A stretch of 64,000 bases of DNA from Mallotus nudiflorus. Lineage: Eukaryota; Streptophyta; Magnoliopsida; Malpighiales; Euphorbiaceae. A program made the position numbers and the translations under genes. Below, in pieces: positions 31,979 through 40,593 of the stretch (its first letter is position 1; the number at the start of each line of letters is the position of its first letter). The stretch covers positions 6,882,001 to 6,946,000 of the forward strand of contig CANTUR010000793.1 of assembly GCA_947683625.1 (NCBI GenBank), given 5' to 3'. Under the pieces are notes generated by a model. It was not told where the DNA came from, ran no database searches, and saw only the letters and a list, made by a program, of their open reading frames with translations.

Positions 31979-32065
31979 CATTTATATTTATGAGTTTGAA
32001 AAGCTAGAATTTTGGATTAGTGTTGTGAATATGTAATTACAACATTGGATATCTTATCTAAAACC

Positions 32066-32070
32066 ATTTG
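32066..32070. other. Target-site duplication of element C, left copy (ATTTG)
   Basis: ATTTG before the LTR start TGATGCAACC, repeated at 39102-39106. The empty site in other copies is AACCATTTGCGCAC. Confidence 0.93.
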
Positions 32071-32970
32071 TGATGCAACCATGCTAAGCAAGCCCATCAA
32101 ACCAAGTGATCCATTGCATTATGAGGGACTAATGACAAGATCAAGGACAAAGAAGTTCAAACAAGCATTGAATTTGCTTTTCTTTCACATTACAAGCAAG
32201 TTGGTGGATTTGACTACAAGTACAACCTTGGAGCCGCATGATGAAGAATTCAAGCTAATTAGCTTAATTTCCTATTCTGAAATTAATTAGCTTGAATTGG
32301 ACGAATTTAGAAGTTATTTTTTTTATTTTTTGGAGTCAATAAGGAAGATTTAAGAAGATTCTAGAAGATGTGAGAAGATTCAAGAATATTCCAAGTTAAA
32401 GTCAACAAGTCAAAGTCAAATCAAATAGTCAACAAGTCAAATTCAATGGTCAATGGTCAACATATGACATGGCATGCTTTAATGCTTAGTTGTCATGAAT
32501 TGTAATGAGTTGTCAATTTTGACTTTTCAAAGATGAGTTGTAATTAATTGTCCTATTTTAAAGGAAATCTCCTTAATTAAGGATTTTCCTATATAAGTAT
32601 CTTTAGGAATAAAGAATAGAACCTTTTCCTTTAAGTATTAGGTTGTTTACATGCCTATATAAGGGCTAACCCTATGACATACGAATTTAAGAAGATTGAA
32701 ATATTAAAATTAAGGTTTTTCCTTAAACTTTGTTCTTTTGAAACTTTGCAAGTTTACTTGAATTGTTTCACTTCTACCTTTCATTACAATTACTAGGTTA
32801 GATTAAACTTAGAATTGTGTGATTGTTCATCTTATAATAGCTAAGTATCTTGCTTCAATTTAATAAGCAAGGGGTTTAGCTCCATCAACACAACTATCCT
32901 TGATGATCCTTGGGCTAATATTCAAAGTTGGATGCGCGTTCTATCTCTGTTATAGGTAGGGTTCGTATCA
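32071..32970 (+). repeat. Element C 5' LTR (900 bp)
   Basis: TGATGCAACC...GTTCGTATCA. The first 220 bases contain a copy of the LTR-encoded pol tail. A block of GTCAA-rich short repeats lies at 32398-32462. It lacks the GCTTAGTTGTCATGA duplication seen in the 3' LTR. Confidence 0.95.
32656..32663 (+). promoter_or_regulatory. TATA box in element C 5' LTR
   Basis: TATATAAG in ATGCCTATATAAGGGC, conserved at 38787-38794 in the other LTR. A second TATATAAG lies upstream near 32590 after TTTTCC. The downstream one, followed by GGGCTAACCC, looks the better candidate. Confidence 0.55.
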
Positions 32971-32973
32971 GTT

Positions 32974-32985
32974 TGGTATCAGAGC
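32974..32985 (+). other. Element C primer-binding site (initiator Met tRNA)
   Basis: TGGTATCAGAGC three bases after the 5' LTR, followed by CAAACTTCAAGG. Same tRNA primer as A and B. Confidence 0.95.
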
Positions 32986-33623
32986 CAAACTTCAAGGTTT
33001 AGTTATTTATCATTTAATTTTCATTCATAATTTCTTCTTCTTCTTCTCAATTTCAAAAAAAAAAACCAATCATTGTGTTTTATGCAAAAGGGTTCAAAAT
33101 CTATCAAAAGACCTTTAATTGAGTTAGTTTATTCAATTTCCATATCTATTGAGAAAACCAAAAAAAAAATTATTACTTTGTTTTAATTCAGAATTGTGTT
33201 TTGGTTGTGTTTGTGGGTTTATAACTCAAATTTGACTTCTTTTGTTAATTTTCATTGTGTACGATTTCTTGGCTTCTTAAAATTGGGTTTTTCTTGATTT
33301 TGAGCTAAGTTTTGTTCACTTGCTTATTTTCTTGTTTATTTGATTCATGAATAGTCACTTTGAATTTTAAGTTTAATTTGATTTTTGTAATTGTAGTGTT
33401 GAGTTGATTGAGCAATTTTTGCATAATTTGCATTAGTTTTATTAGAACTGAGATTTGGGGAATTTGAGTGGTAAAGGCGAGTGGTGAGCTCATAAAGGGT
33501 AAGAGCCTTATTGAGTGAAAAATGAGTGCGAGTGCCATTTAAATTGAGTGAAACATGTAAGGGAGTGTTTGGTGAGATCTTTTTTATTGCTACTAATAAT
33601 TTCTTGTAGGAAAAATTAAAGCA
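32986..33623 (+). other. Element C untranslated leader
   Basis: About 640 bp, T-rich with TTC repeats at 33032-33046 and A runs. No supported gene lies on the plus strand. Minus-strand frames at 33305-33686 overlap it but have no recognisable domain and run antisense into gag. Confidence 0.8.
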
Positions 33624-33818
33624 ATGACTCAAGAAGGTGAAGAAGGAATGCCTAATCAAAAGATGTACATGAAATCCATGACCCAATTGTTTGACAAGTT
33701 GAGACTAGATTTGGTAAACCAAATTGGAGACTTGGCAGACCAAATAGACAAGATAGAGTCAAGTCATCATGGAGATGCTAGTACAATCAATACTAGAACC
33801 CGTGGGAGACATGAATAA
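33624..33818 (+). CDS. gag: Element C Gag N-terminus (open segment)
   Basis: 64 residues from ATG to TAA 33816-33818. Met/Gln-rich, likely a helical segment (SMTQLFDKLRLDLVNQIGDL), then RTRGRHE. It corresponds in position to the coiled-coil-like start of the element B Gag, but the sequence is diverged. The frame continues beyond the stop into the Gag core. Confidence 0.85.
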   Translation: MTQEGEEGMPNQKMYMKSMTQLFDKLRLDLVNQIGDLADQIDKIESSHHGDASTINTRTRGRHE

Positions 33819-33893
33819 GAGGATGACGAACAAACATCCAATTTAGGCAGAAATGGGCATGCAAGAGTTGATAACAACTTAGGAAGCATTAAG

Positions 33894-34985
33894 ATGAAAA
33901 TTCCAAGCTTTCAAGGCAAAAGTGATGCCGAAGCCTATTTGGAGGTGGAGTTCATCTTTGAGTGCCATCAATATTCTGAAGAAAAGAAGGTGAAGCTAGC
34001 CACTGTAGAGTTTACCGATTATGCACTTGTTTGGTGGGATCAATTAGTGACTAGTAGAAGAAGGAACCATGATCGACCTATTGAGACATGGGAGGAGATG
34101 AAGGCAATCATGCGCAAGAGGTTTGTTCCTACACACTATTATAGAGAATTGTATAATAAACTTCAAAACCTTATGCAAGAATCAAAAACTGTAGAGGAGT
34201 ACCATCAAGCAATGGAGATAGCTATGATTAGAGCAAATATTGATGAAGATCGTGAGGCAACAATGGCGAGGTTTTTGCATGGGCTGAATAGAAACATAGC
34301 CAACTTAGTGGAATTACGTCACTGTGTTGACATGGATGATATGTTGCACATGGTGATCAAGATTGAGAAGCAATTGAAGTTCAAGAATTCCAAAGGCAAT
34401 TCAACTTCTTCTAGTGCTTCATGGAAGTCAAATTGGAAGAATGGAGATAAGAGCTTCACTAAGGCAAAATTTGACAACAATAAAGGAGGAAATGAAGGGG
34501 GCAATGCCAAGACCAAAGACAAAGGTGAAACTCAAACTAAACGATCTCGTGATATTCAATGTTTTAAATGTTTGGGTTATGGGCATATCTCTTCTAACTG
34601 CCCAAATAAGCGCACCATGACGATGAGGGGTAGCGAAGTCTTTAGTGAAATTGATGATGATGAGTGCAATTTAGAGATGCCTGAGCTTGAGGATGCAAGT
34701 GATGATGAGGCTATACAAAGTCCATCACATGGTGAATTGCTTGTTACAAGGCGAATCATGAATGTGCAAACCAAGATGGAGGATGAGGCACAACGTAAGA
34801 ACATCTTTCACACTAGATGCAAGGTGCAAGATAAGGTATGTTGTATGATCATTGATGGCGGTAGTTGCACAAATGTAGCTAGCACCATGTTAGTTGAGAA
34901 ATTGCATTTATATACCATGAAGCACCCTATGCCTTACACATTGCAATGGCTGAATGATTATGGGGAGATAAAAGTAACTAAATAA
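33894..34985 (+). CDS. gag-pol: Element C Gag core, zinc knuckle and protease start (open segment)
   Basis: 363 residues. The Gag core runs from KIPSFQGKSDAEAYLE through DYALVWWDQL, RKRFVPTHYYREL and DREATMARFLHGL. The CCHC knuckle is C223, C226, H231, C236 (CFKCLGYGHISSNC). An acidic linker follows, then the protease active site as D321-G-G (IIDGGSCTNVAS), not the canonical D-S/T-G. It ends at TAA 34983-34985 within the protease (IKVTK, then Gln in relatives). Gag, knuckle and protease without a frame change show that this lineage uses a single gag-pol frame. Confidence 0.95.
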   Translation: MKIPSFQGKSDAEAYLEVEFIFECHQYSEEKKVKLATVEFTDYALVWWDQLVTSRRRNHDRPIETWEEMKAIMRKRFVPTHYYRELYNKLQNLMQESKTVEEYHQAMEIAMIRANIDEDREATMARFLHGLNRNIANLVELRHCVDMDDMLHMVIKIEKQLKFKNSKGNSTSSSASWKSNWKNGDKSFTKAKFDNNKGGNEGGNAKTKDKGETQTKRSRDIQCFKCLGYGHISSNCPNKRTMTMRGSEVFSEIDDDECNLEMPELEDASDDEAIQSPSHGELLVTRRIMNVQTKMEDEAQRKNIFHTRCKVQDKVCCMIIDGGSCTNVASTMLVEKLHLYTMKHPMPYTLQWLNDYGEIKVTK

Positions 34986-36401
34986 GTGAAGATAGCATTT
35001 TCTATAGGCAAATATGAAGATGAAGTATTGTGTGATGTAGTGCCTATGCAAGCTTGTCATATTCTTTTGGGGCGTCCTTGGCAATATGATAGGAGGGCTA
35101 ATCATAATGGGTTTTCTAATAGATATTCTTTTATAATGAATGATGTACCCATTACCCTTAAACCTTTAACCCCTAAAGAAGTGTATGAGGACCAAAAAGT
35201 CCTAAAGCAAAGATTTGAAGAGTTTGAAAAAGAAAAAGCAATAAAGAGAGAGAGAGAGAGTTTGCATAAAAAAGAAAACACAAACAAGCAAAAGGAGAGC
35301 TGTGAGAAAAGCAATGAGAGGAGTGAGCAAAGAGTGGAAAAAGGAGAGCTTGAGGGGATGCACAATGAGAAAAAAAAGAGTGATGCGCATGCAAAAGGAG
35401 AGTTGAGTGTGAATAAGGTAACACAAGAGAGAAAAGCAAGTTTTTATGCAAAAGAAAAAGATGTGAGGAAAGCTTTACTTTTAAGGCAGCCTATGCTTGT
35501 ACTTGTTTACAAGGAATCTTATTTGAGCTCTAATGATCTTGACCCTTCTTTGCCTAGTTCTTTTGTGAGATTATTGCAGGAATTTCAAGATGTGTTTCCT
35601 GATGATATTCCTAGTGGTTTGCCGCCAATAAGAGGAATAGAGCATCAAATTGACTTTGTACCTGGTTCTATAATTCCAAATAGACCCACGTATAGATGCA
35701 ATCCTGAGGAAACCAAAGAGTTGCAAAGGCAAGTTGAGGACCTTATGAACAAAGGTTACATTCGAGAAAGCATGAGCCCATGTGCCGTTCCGGTTTTACT
35801 TGTGCCTAAGAAGGATGGCACTTGGAGAATGTGTGTTGATTGTCATGCAATTAACAAAATAATGATAAAGTATCATCATCCTATTCCTAGGTTAGATGAT
35901 ATGCTTGATGAGTTGCATGGGGCTGTTATATTTTCCAAGATTGATTTGAAAAGTGGTTATCATCAAATTCGTATAAAAGAGGGTGATGAGTGGAAAACTA
36001 CATTTAAAACAAAATATGGTTTATATGAGTGGTTAGTCATGCCTTTTGGTTTAACTAATGCACCTAGCACTTTTATGAGATTAATGAACCATGTTTTGCG
36101 TGCTTTCATTGGAAAATTTATGGTTGTTTATTTTGATGATATACTTATATATAGTAAATCTTTGGAAGAGCATATTGAACATGTGCATTTGGTTTTGGAA
36201 GTGCTGCGTAAGGAATGTTTGTATGCTAACCTCAAAAAGTGTAGTTTTTGCACACATAAGCTTGTTTTCTTAGGCCTTGTTATTAGTGCAAAAGGAATAG
36301 AGGTAGATGAAGAGAAGGTCAAGGCAATTAAAGACTGGCCTACGCCTAGAGGAGTTAGTGATGTGCGAAGTTTTCATGGTCTTGCAAGCTTTTATAGGTG
36401 A
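34986..36401 (+). CDS. pol: Element C protease end and reverse transcriptase (open segment)
   Basis: 471 residues continuing the frame. It opens with the protease end (DEVLCDVVPMQACHILLGRP). A strongly charged linker follows, about residues 75-155, rich in Glu/Lys and partly encoded by a GA microsatellite near 35246-35262. Reverse transcriptase has LVPKKDGTWRMCVDCHAIN, SKIDLKSGYHQI, WLVMPFGLTNAPSTF and the catalytic YFDD at residues 382-385 (DNA 36129-36140), then the connection region to RSFHGLASFYR, where a TGA replaces the Arg codon found in relatives. Confidence 0.96.
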   Translation: MKIAFSIGKYEDEVLCDVVPMQACHILLGRPWQYDRRANHNGFSNRYSFIMNDVPITLKPLTPKEVYEDQKVLKQRFEEFEKEKAIKRERESLHKKENTNKQKESCEKSNERSEQRVEKGELEGMHNEKKKSDAHAKGELSVNKVTQERKASFYAKEKDVRKALLLRQPMLVLVYKESYLSSNDLDPSLPSSFVRLLQEFQDVFPDDIPSGLPPIRGIEHQIDFVPGSIIPNRPTYRCNPEETKELQRQVEDLMNKGYIRESMSPCAVPVLLVPKKDGTWRMCVDCHAINKIMIKYHHPIPRLDDMLDELHGAVIFSKIDLKSGYHQIRIKEGDEWKTTFKTKYGLYEWLVMPFGLTNAPSTFMRLMNHVLRAFIGKFMVVYFDDILIYSKSLEEHIEHVHLVLEVLRKECLYANLKKCSFCTHKLVFLGLVISAKGIEVDEEKVKAIKDWPTPRGVSDVRSFHGLASFYR

Positions 36402-36404
36402 TTT

Positions 36405-36719
36405 GTGAGGGATTTTAGTACCATTGTAGTGCCATTGACCAAAGTCATTAAGAAAAATGTTGGCTTCAAGTGGGGAGAAGAACAAGCATTTAACATGCTT
36501 AAGGATAAGTTGACATCTGCTCCTTTACTTACTCTACCTAATTTTTCTAAAACATTTGAAATTGAATGTGATGCTTCAGGTTTTGGAATTGGGGCTGTTC
36601 TAATGCAAGATGGACAACCAATTGCTTATTTTAGTGAAAAGTTAAATGGTGCAAGCTTGAAGTACCCCACTTATGACAAAGAGATGTATGCCTTAGTTCG
36701 CGCTCTGGAGACATGGTAG
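36405..36719 (+). CDS. pol: Element C connection and RNase H first half (open segment)
   Basis: 104 residues: RDFSTIVVPLTKVIKKNVGF, then RNase H with the first Asp in IECDASGFGIG and Glu in YDKEMYALVRAL. It ends at TAG 36717 right after ETW, where A and B read Gln-His-Tyr-Leu. The second half of RNase H follows in frame after the stop. Confidence 0.93.
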   Translation: MRDFSTIVVPLTKVIKKNVGFKWGEEQAFNMLKDKLTSAPLLTLPNFSKTFEIECDASGFGIGAVLMQDGQPIAYFSEKLNGASLKYPTYDKEMYALVRALETW

Positions 36720-36806
36720 CATTATTTATTGCCTAAAGAGTTTATGATACATACTGATCATGAATCCTTGAAGCCCTTGAAGGGGCAAAATAAGCTTAAC
36801 AAATGA

Positions 36807-37364
36807 CATGCTAGGTGGAGTGAATTCATTGAGTCATTTCCTTATGTCATTAAATACAAGCAAGGTAAAGAGAATGTTGTGGCTGATGCACTTTCAAGAA
36901 GGTATACTTTACTTGCTTCTTTAGATGCCAAATTGCTAGGATTTGAATACATAAAAGAGTTGTATAAGAATGACGGTGATTTTGGTAGTGTTTATCATGC
37001 ATGTGAAAATATTGCTTTTGAAAAGTTCTATAGGAATGATGGTTACTTGTTTAAAGAGAAACGGTTGTGTGTTCCTAACTATTTTATGCCTGAATTACTT
37101 ATTCGTGAAGCACATGAGGGTGGTTTAATGGGACATTTTGGTATAGCCAAGACTTTAGATGTTTTACATGATCACTTTTATTGGCCTAACATGAAAAAAG
37201 ATGTTGTTAGAATTTGTGATAAGTGCATTGTGTGTAAACAAGCTAAGTCTAAGTTAAAACCACATGGTTTGTATATGCCTCTACCCGTGCCTAGTTCACC
37301 TTGGATTGATATTTCCATGGATTTTGTGCTTGGTTTACCTAGGACTAGGCAAGGACATGATTAA
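36807..37364 (+). CDS. pol: Element C RNase H end and integrase HHCC finger (open segment)
   Basis: About 185 residues open after the TGA at 36804. The RNase H end has VIKYKQGKENVVADALSRR. The integrase finger is H and H in REAHEGGLMGHFG, and C and C in CDKCIVCKQAKS, followed by ISMDFVLGLPRT with the first catalytic Asp present. It ends at TAA 37362, before the VVVDRFSKMAHF block. Confidence 0.93.
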   Translation, partial: HARWSEFIESFPYVIKYKQGKENVVADALSRRYTLLASLDAKLLGFEYIKELYKNDGDFGSVYHACENIAFEKFYRNDGYLFKEKRLCVPNYFMPELLIREAHEGGLMGHFGIAKTLDVLHDHFYWPNMKKDVVRICDKCIVCKQAKSKLKPHGLYMPLPVPSSPWIDISMDFVLGLPRTRQGHD

Positions 37365-37595
37365 ATATATGTTGTTGTAGATAGGTTTTCTAAAATGGCT
37401 CACTTTATAGCATGTAGAAAAAAAAATGATGCACAACATGTTGTGGATTTGTTCTTTAAAGAGATTGTTCGTTTGCATGGTATGCCTAGAACAATTGTGA
37501 GTGATAGAGATGCTAAATTTTTAAGCTACTTCTAGAAGACTTTGTGGGGTAAATTGGGCACTAAACTTTTATTTTCTACAACCTGTCATCCATAA

Positions 37596-38408
37596 ACTGA
37601 TGGGCAAACTGAGGTAGTTAATAAAACTTTATCTCAATTACTAAGAACCATGGTTAGCCATAATTTGAAATCATGGGAAGATTGCTTGCCACATATTGAA
37701 TTTGCATATAACCGTAGTGTGCATTCTTCTACCAATTTTTGTCCTTTTGAGATTGTTTATGGTTTTATTCCATTGAGTCCTTTAGATTTGATTGCTTTAC
37801 CTTTGAGTGAACAAGTAAATCTAGATGGAAAGAAGAAGGCAGAATTTGTGAAGTCCTTACATGAAAAGGTGCAAGCAAATCTTGAAAGAAAGAATGAGCA
37901 ATATGCCAAACATGCAAACAAGGGGCGCATAAAAGTTGTATTTGAACCAGGTGATTGGGTTTGGGTACATTTGCGTAAAGAAAGGTTTCCTACTCAAAGG
38001 AAATCTAAGTTGATGCCCCATGGTGATGGACCCTTCCAAGTGTTAGAGCGCATCAATGACAATGCTTATAAGATTAACTTACCCGGTGAGTATGGTGTAA
38101 GTGCTATATTTAATGTTGTTGATTTATCTCTTTTTGATTTTAATGTAGGTGCTGATTCGAGGACGAATCATCTTGAGGAAAGGGGGAATGATGCAACCAA
38201 GCTAAGCAAGCCCATCAAACCAAGTGATCCATTGCATTATGAGGGACCAATGACAAGATCAAGGACAAAGAAGTTCAAACAAGCATTGAATTTGCTTGTC
38301 TTTCACATTACAAGCAAGTTGGTGGATTTGACTACAAGTACAACCTTGGAGCCGCATGATGAAGAATTCAAGCTAATTAGCTTAATTTCCTATTCTGAAA
38401 TTAATTAG
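37596..38408 (+). CDS. pol: Element C integrase end and LTR-encoded tail (open segment)
   Basis: 270 residues open after TAA 37593. It starts with TDGQTEVVNKTL, which includes the catalytic Glu, then the LPHIEFAYNRSVHSSTNFCP block. The GPY/F module follows (RKERFPTQRKSKLMPHGDGPF), then AIFNVVDLSLFDF. The purine tract is read as LEERGND at 38189, and about 73 further codons lie inside the 3' LTR (GPMTRSRTKKFKQALNL, then a Thr/Glu-rich end). The middle of the integrase core (37365-37595) is in the same frame but broken by stops at 37533 and 37593. Confidence 0.94.
   Translation, partial: TDGQTEVVNKTLSQLLRTMVSHNLKSWEDCLPHIEFAYNRSVHSSTNFCPFEIVYGFIPLSPLDLIALPLSEQVNLDGKKKAEFVKSLHEKVQANLERKNEQYAKHANKGRIKVVFEPGDWVWVHLRKERFPTQRKSKLMPHGDGPFQVLERINDNAYKINLPGEYGVSAIFNVVDLSLFDFNVGADSRTNHLEERGNDATKLSKPIKPSDPLHYEGPMTRSRTKKFKQALNLLVFHITSKLVDLTTSTTLEPHDEEFKLISLISYSEIN
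38175..38188 (+). other. Element C polypurine tract
   Basis: GAGGAAAGGGGGAA directly before TGATGCAACC. Nearly identical to the tract of element B and, like it, part of the pol reading frame. Confidence 0.93.
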
Positions 38409-39101
38409 CTTGAATTGGACGAATTTGGAAGTTATTTTTTTTCTTTTTTGGAGTAAATAAGGAAGATTCAAGAAGATTCTAGAAGATGTGAGAAGATTCA
38501 AGAATATTCCAAGTCAAAGTCAAAGTCAAATAGTCAACAAGTCAAATTCAATGGTCAATGGTCAACATATGGCATGGCATGCTTTACTGCTTAGTTGTCA
38601 TGAGTTGTCATTTTGCTTAGTTGTCATGAATTGTAATGAATTGTCAATTTTGACTTTTCAAAAATGAGTTGTCATTAGGTGTCCTATTTTAAAGGAAATC
38701 TCCTTAATTAAGGATTTTCCTATATAGGTATCTTTAAGAATAAGGAATCGAACCTTTTCCTTTAAGGATTAGGTTGTTTACATGCCTATATAAGGGCTAA
38801 CCCTATGACATACGAATTTAAGAAGATTGAAATATTAAAAGTGAGGCTTTTCCTTAAAATTTGTTCTTTCGAAACTTTGCAAGTTTACTTGAATTGTTTC
38901 ACTTCTACCTTTCATTACAATTACTAAGTTAGATTAAACTTAGAATTGTGTGATTGCTCATCTTATAATAGCTAAGTATTTTGCTTCAATTTAATAAGCA
39001 AGGGGCTTAGCTCCATCAACACAACTATCCTTGATGATCCTTAGGCTAATATTCAAAGTTGGATGCGTGTTCTATCTCTGTTATAGGTAGGGTTCGTATC
39101 A
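38189..39101 (+). repeat. Element C 3' LTR (913 bp)
   Basis: Repeats 32071-32970. It is longer because GCTTAGTTGTCATGA is partly duplicated near 38588-38632, while the GTCAA tract is a little shorter. It ends GTTCGTATCA and is followed by ATTTG and satellite. Confidence 0.95.
38787..38794 (+). promoter_or_regulatory. TATA box in element C 3' LTR
   Basis: TATATAAG, identical in context to 32656-32663. If active it would point out of the element into the satellite at 39102 and could yield satellite read-through RNA. That is inference. Confidence 0.45.
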
Positions 39102-39106
39102 ATTTG
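39102..39106. other. Target-site duplication of element C, right copy (ATTTG)
   Basis: ATTTG directly after GTATCA, continuing as CGCACAAATTTGCACGAG, the normal start of a dimer 3. Confidence 0.93.
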
Positions 39107-40593
39107 CGCACAAATTTGCACGAGTTCACGTTTTGTGTGAAAATAAGTGCAAATGTGAAAAAATTGTGCATTCAATTAAATCAACTAGATTTGCGAGCTT
39201 TAAATGCTGGAATATGTCTTTAGGATTGAAAATATGTAGTTGGAACATTGGATCACATATTTTAAACAATCTGTTTATAAACTTTGCACGAGTTAACATT
39301 TTGCGTTCAAATAGGCGCAAATGTGCAAAAATTGTGCATTCAACAAGCTCATTTATATTTAAGAGTTTTAAAAGCTAGAATATGTGATTAGTGTTGTGAA
39401 TATTTGATGGGAACATTGGATATCTCGTCTTAAAACCATTTGTGCACAAATTTGCACGAGTTCACGTTTTGCGTTAAAGCATGCGCAAATGTGCAAAAAT
39501 TGTGCATTCAATTAAATCAACTACAATTATGAGTTTTAAAGGCTGGAATATGTCTTTAGGATTGAAAATAAGTAGTTCGAACATTGGATTGCATGTTTTA
39601 AGCAGTTTATGTGTAAATTTTGCACGAGTTAACATTTTGCGTTCATAAAGGTGCAAATGCGCACAAATTGTGCATTCAACAATCTCATTTATATTTATGA
39701 GTTCAAAAAGCTAGAATATATGATTAGTGTTGTGAATATTTGATTGGAAACATTGGATATCTTATCTTAAAACCATTTGTGCACAAATTTGCACGAGTTG
39801 ACATTTTGCGTTCAAACATGCGTAAATGTGCAAAAATTATGCATTCATTTAAATCAACTAGATTTATGAGTTTCAAATGCTGGAATACATCTTCAGGATT
39901 GAAAATATATAGCTGGAACATTGGATTACATATATTATAAATAATTTCTCCTTAAATTTTATGTTCATTCTTAGAGGCGCAAATGTGCACAAATTGTGCA
40001 TTCAAGAATCTCATTTATATATTTATGAGCTTAAAAATCTAGAATATATATGATTAGGGTTGTGAATATATGATTGGAACATTGGATATCTTGTCTAAAA
40101 GCATTTGCGCACAAATTTACGCGAGTTCACGTTTTGCGTTCAAGCATACGCAAATGTCCACAAATTGTGCATTGAACAAAATCAGTAGCATTAATGAGTT
40201 TGAAATGTTGGAATATGTCTTCAGGATTGAAAATATGTAGTTGGAACATTGGATTACATATTTTGAACAATTTGCGCATAAATTTTGTACGAGTTAAGGT
40301 TTTGCATTCAAACTGGCTCAAAAGTGCAAAAATTATACATTCAACAATCTCATTTATATTTATGAGTTTAGAAAGCTAAACTATGTGATTAGTGTTGTGA
40401 ATTTGCGATTGGAACATTGGATATCTTGTCTAAAAGCATTTGCGCATAAATTTTGGACGAGTTCACGTTTTGTGTTCAGACAGGTGCAAATGTGCAAAAA
40501 TTGTGCACTGAAGAATCTCATTTATATTTATGAGTTTGAAAAGTGATTAGTGTTAAGAATATGCGATTGGAAAATTGGATACTTTGTCTGAAA

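Larger units (their letters stand above)
31974..32070. repeat. Satellite remnant between elements B and C (97 bp)
   Basis: CATTTATATTTATGAGTTTG...CATTGGATATCTTATC TAAAACCATTTG: the b end of dimer 2 and the first bases of dimer 3. It joins exactly to 25061 on the left and 39107 on the right. It includes the right duplication of B and the left one of C. Confidence 0.95.
33624..38408 (+). pseudogene. gag-pol: Element C gag-pol polyprotein, eight in-frame stops, no frameshift
   Basis: From ATG 33624 to the stop at 38406 every recognisable domain lies in the same frame. Stops: TAA 33816, TAA 34983, TGA 36399, TAG 36717, TGA 36804, TAA 37362, TAG 37533 and TAA 37593 (first base given). Comparison with A and B suggests Gln, Arg or Trp at most of them, so C-to-T or G-to-A decay; 37362 looks like a Ser codon changed by C-to-A. 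Gag also has a 12-base in-frame loss near 33943, where B has Trp-Glu-Arg-Lys. Absence of frameshifts with so many stops is unusual for random decay. Confidence 0.95.
32071..39101 (+). mobile_element. Element C: Ty3/gypsy LTR retrotransposon, one frame with many stops, plus strand
   Basis: 7031 bp with a 900-bp 5' LTR (32071-32970), a 913-bp 3' LTR (38189-39101), an exact initiator-Met primer site at 32974-32985, a polypurine tract at 38175-38188 and ATTTG target duplications. It is related to A and B in protein order and motifs but has its own LTR sequence, so it is a separate family of the same lineage. By eye the LTRs differ at roughly 3-4 % plus small repeat-mediated indels. The whole gag-pol keeps one frame over 4.8 kb yet carries eight in-frame stops. 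Confidence 0.98.
24486..40593. repeat. HOR copy 9, split by elements B and C
   Basis: Dimer 1 starts at 24486 and dimer 2 at 24822. Element B sits in the b half of dimer 2, and element C sits at the start of dimer 3. Dimers resume at 39102 and continue at 39436, 39773 and 40101, with the hybrid monomer at 40436. Removing both elements and their duplications leaves about 2155 bp, one normal HOR. Confidence 0.9.

Noticed and set aside
32071..32290. Small gene at the start of the element C 5' LTR (open frame to 32290)
   Set aside because: It is the LTR copy of the pol tail that functions only in the 3' LTR at 38189-38408; the frame upstream is satellite.
33305..33686. Minus-strand frames of 77 and 113 codons in the element C leader and gag start
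   Set aside because: Antisense to a clear gag, no motif, and driven by T-rich leader composition.
35102..35451. Minus-strand Ser/Leu/Phe-rich frames opposite the element C linker
   Set aside because: Mirror of the Glu/Lys-rich coding linker and GA repeat on the plus strand; the apparent membrane-like character is a composition artefact.
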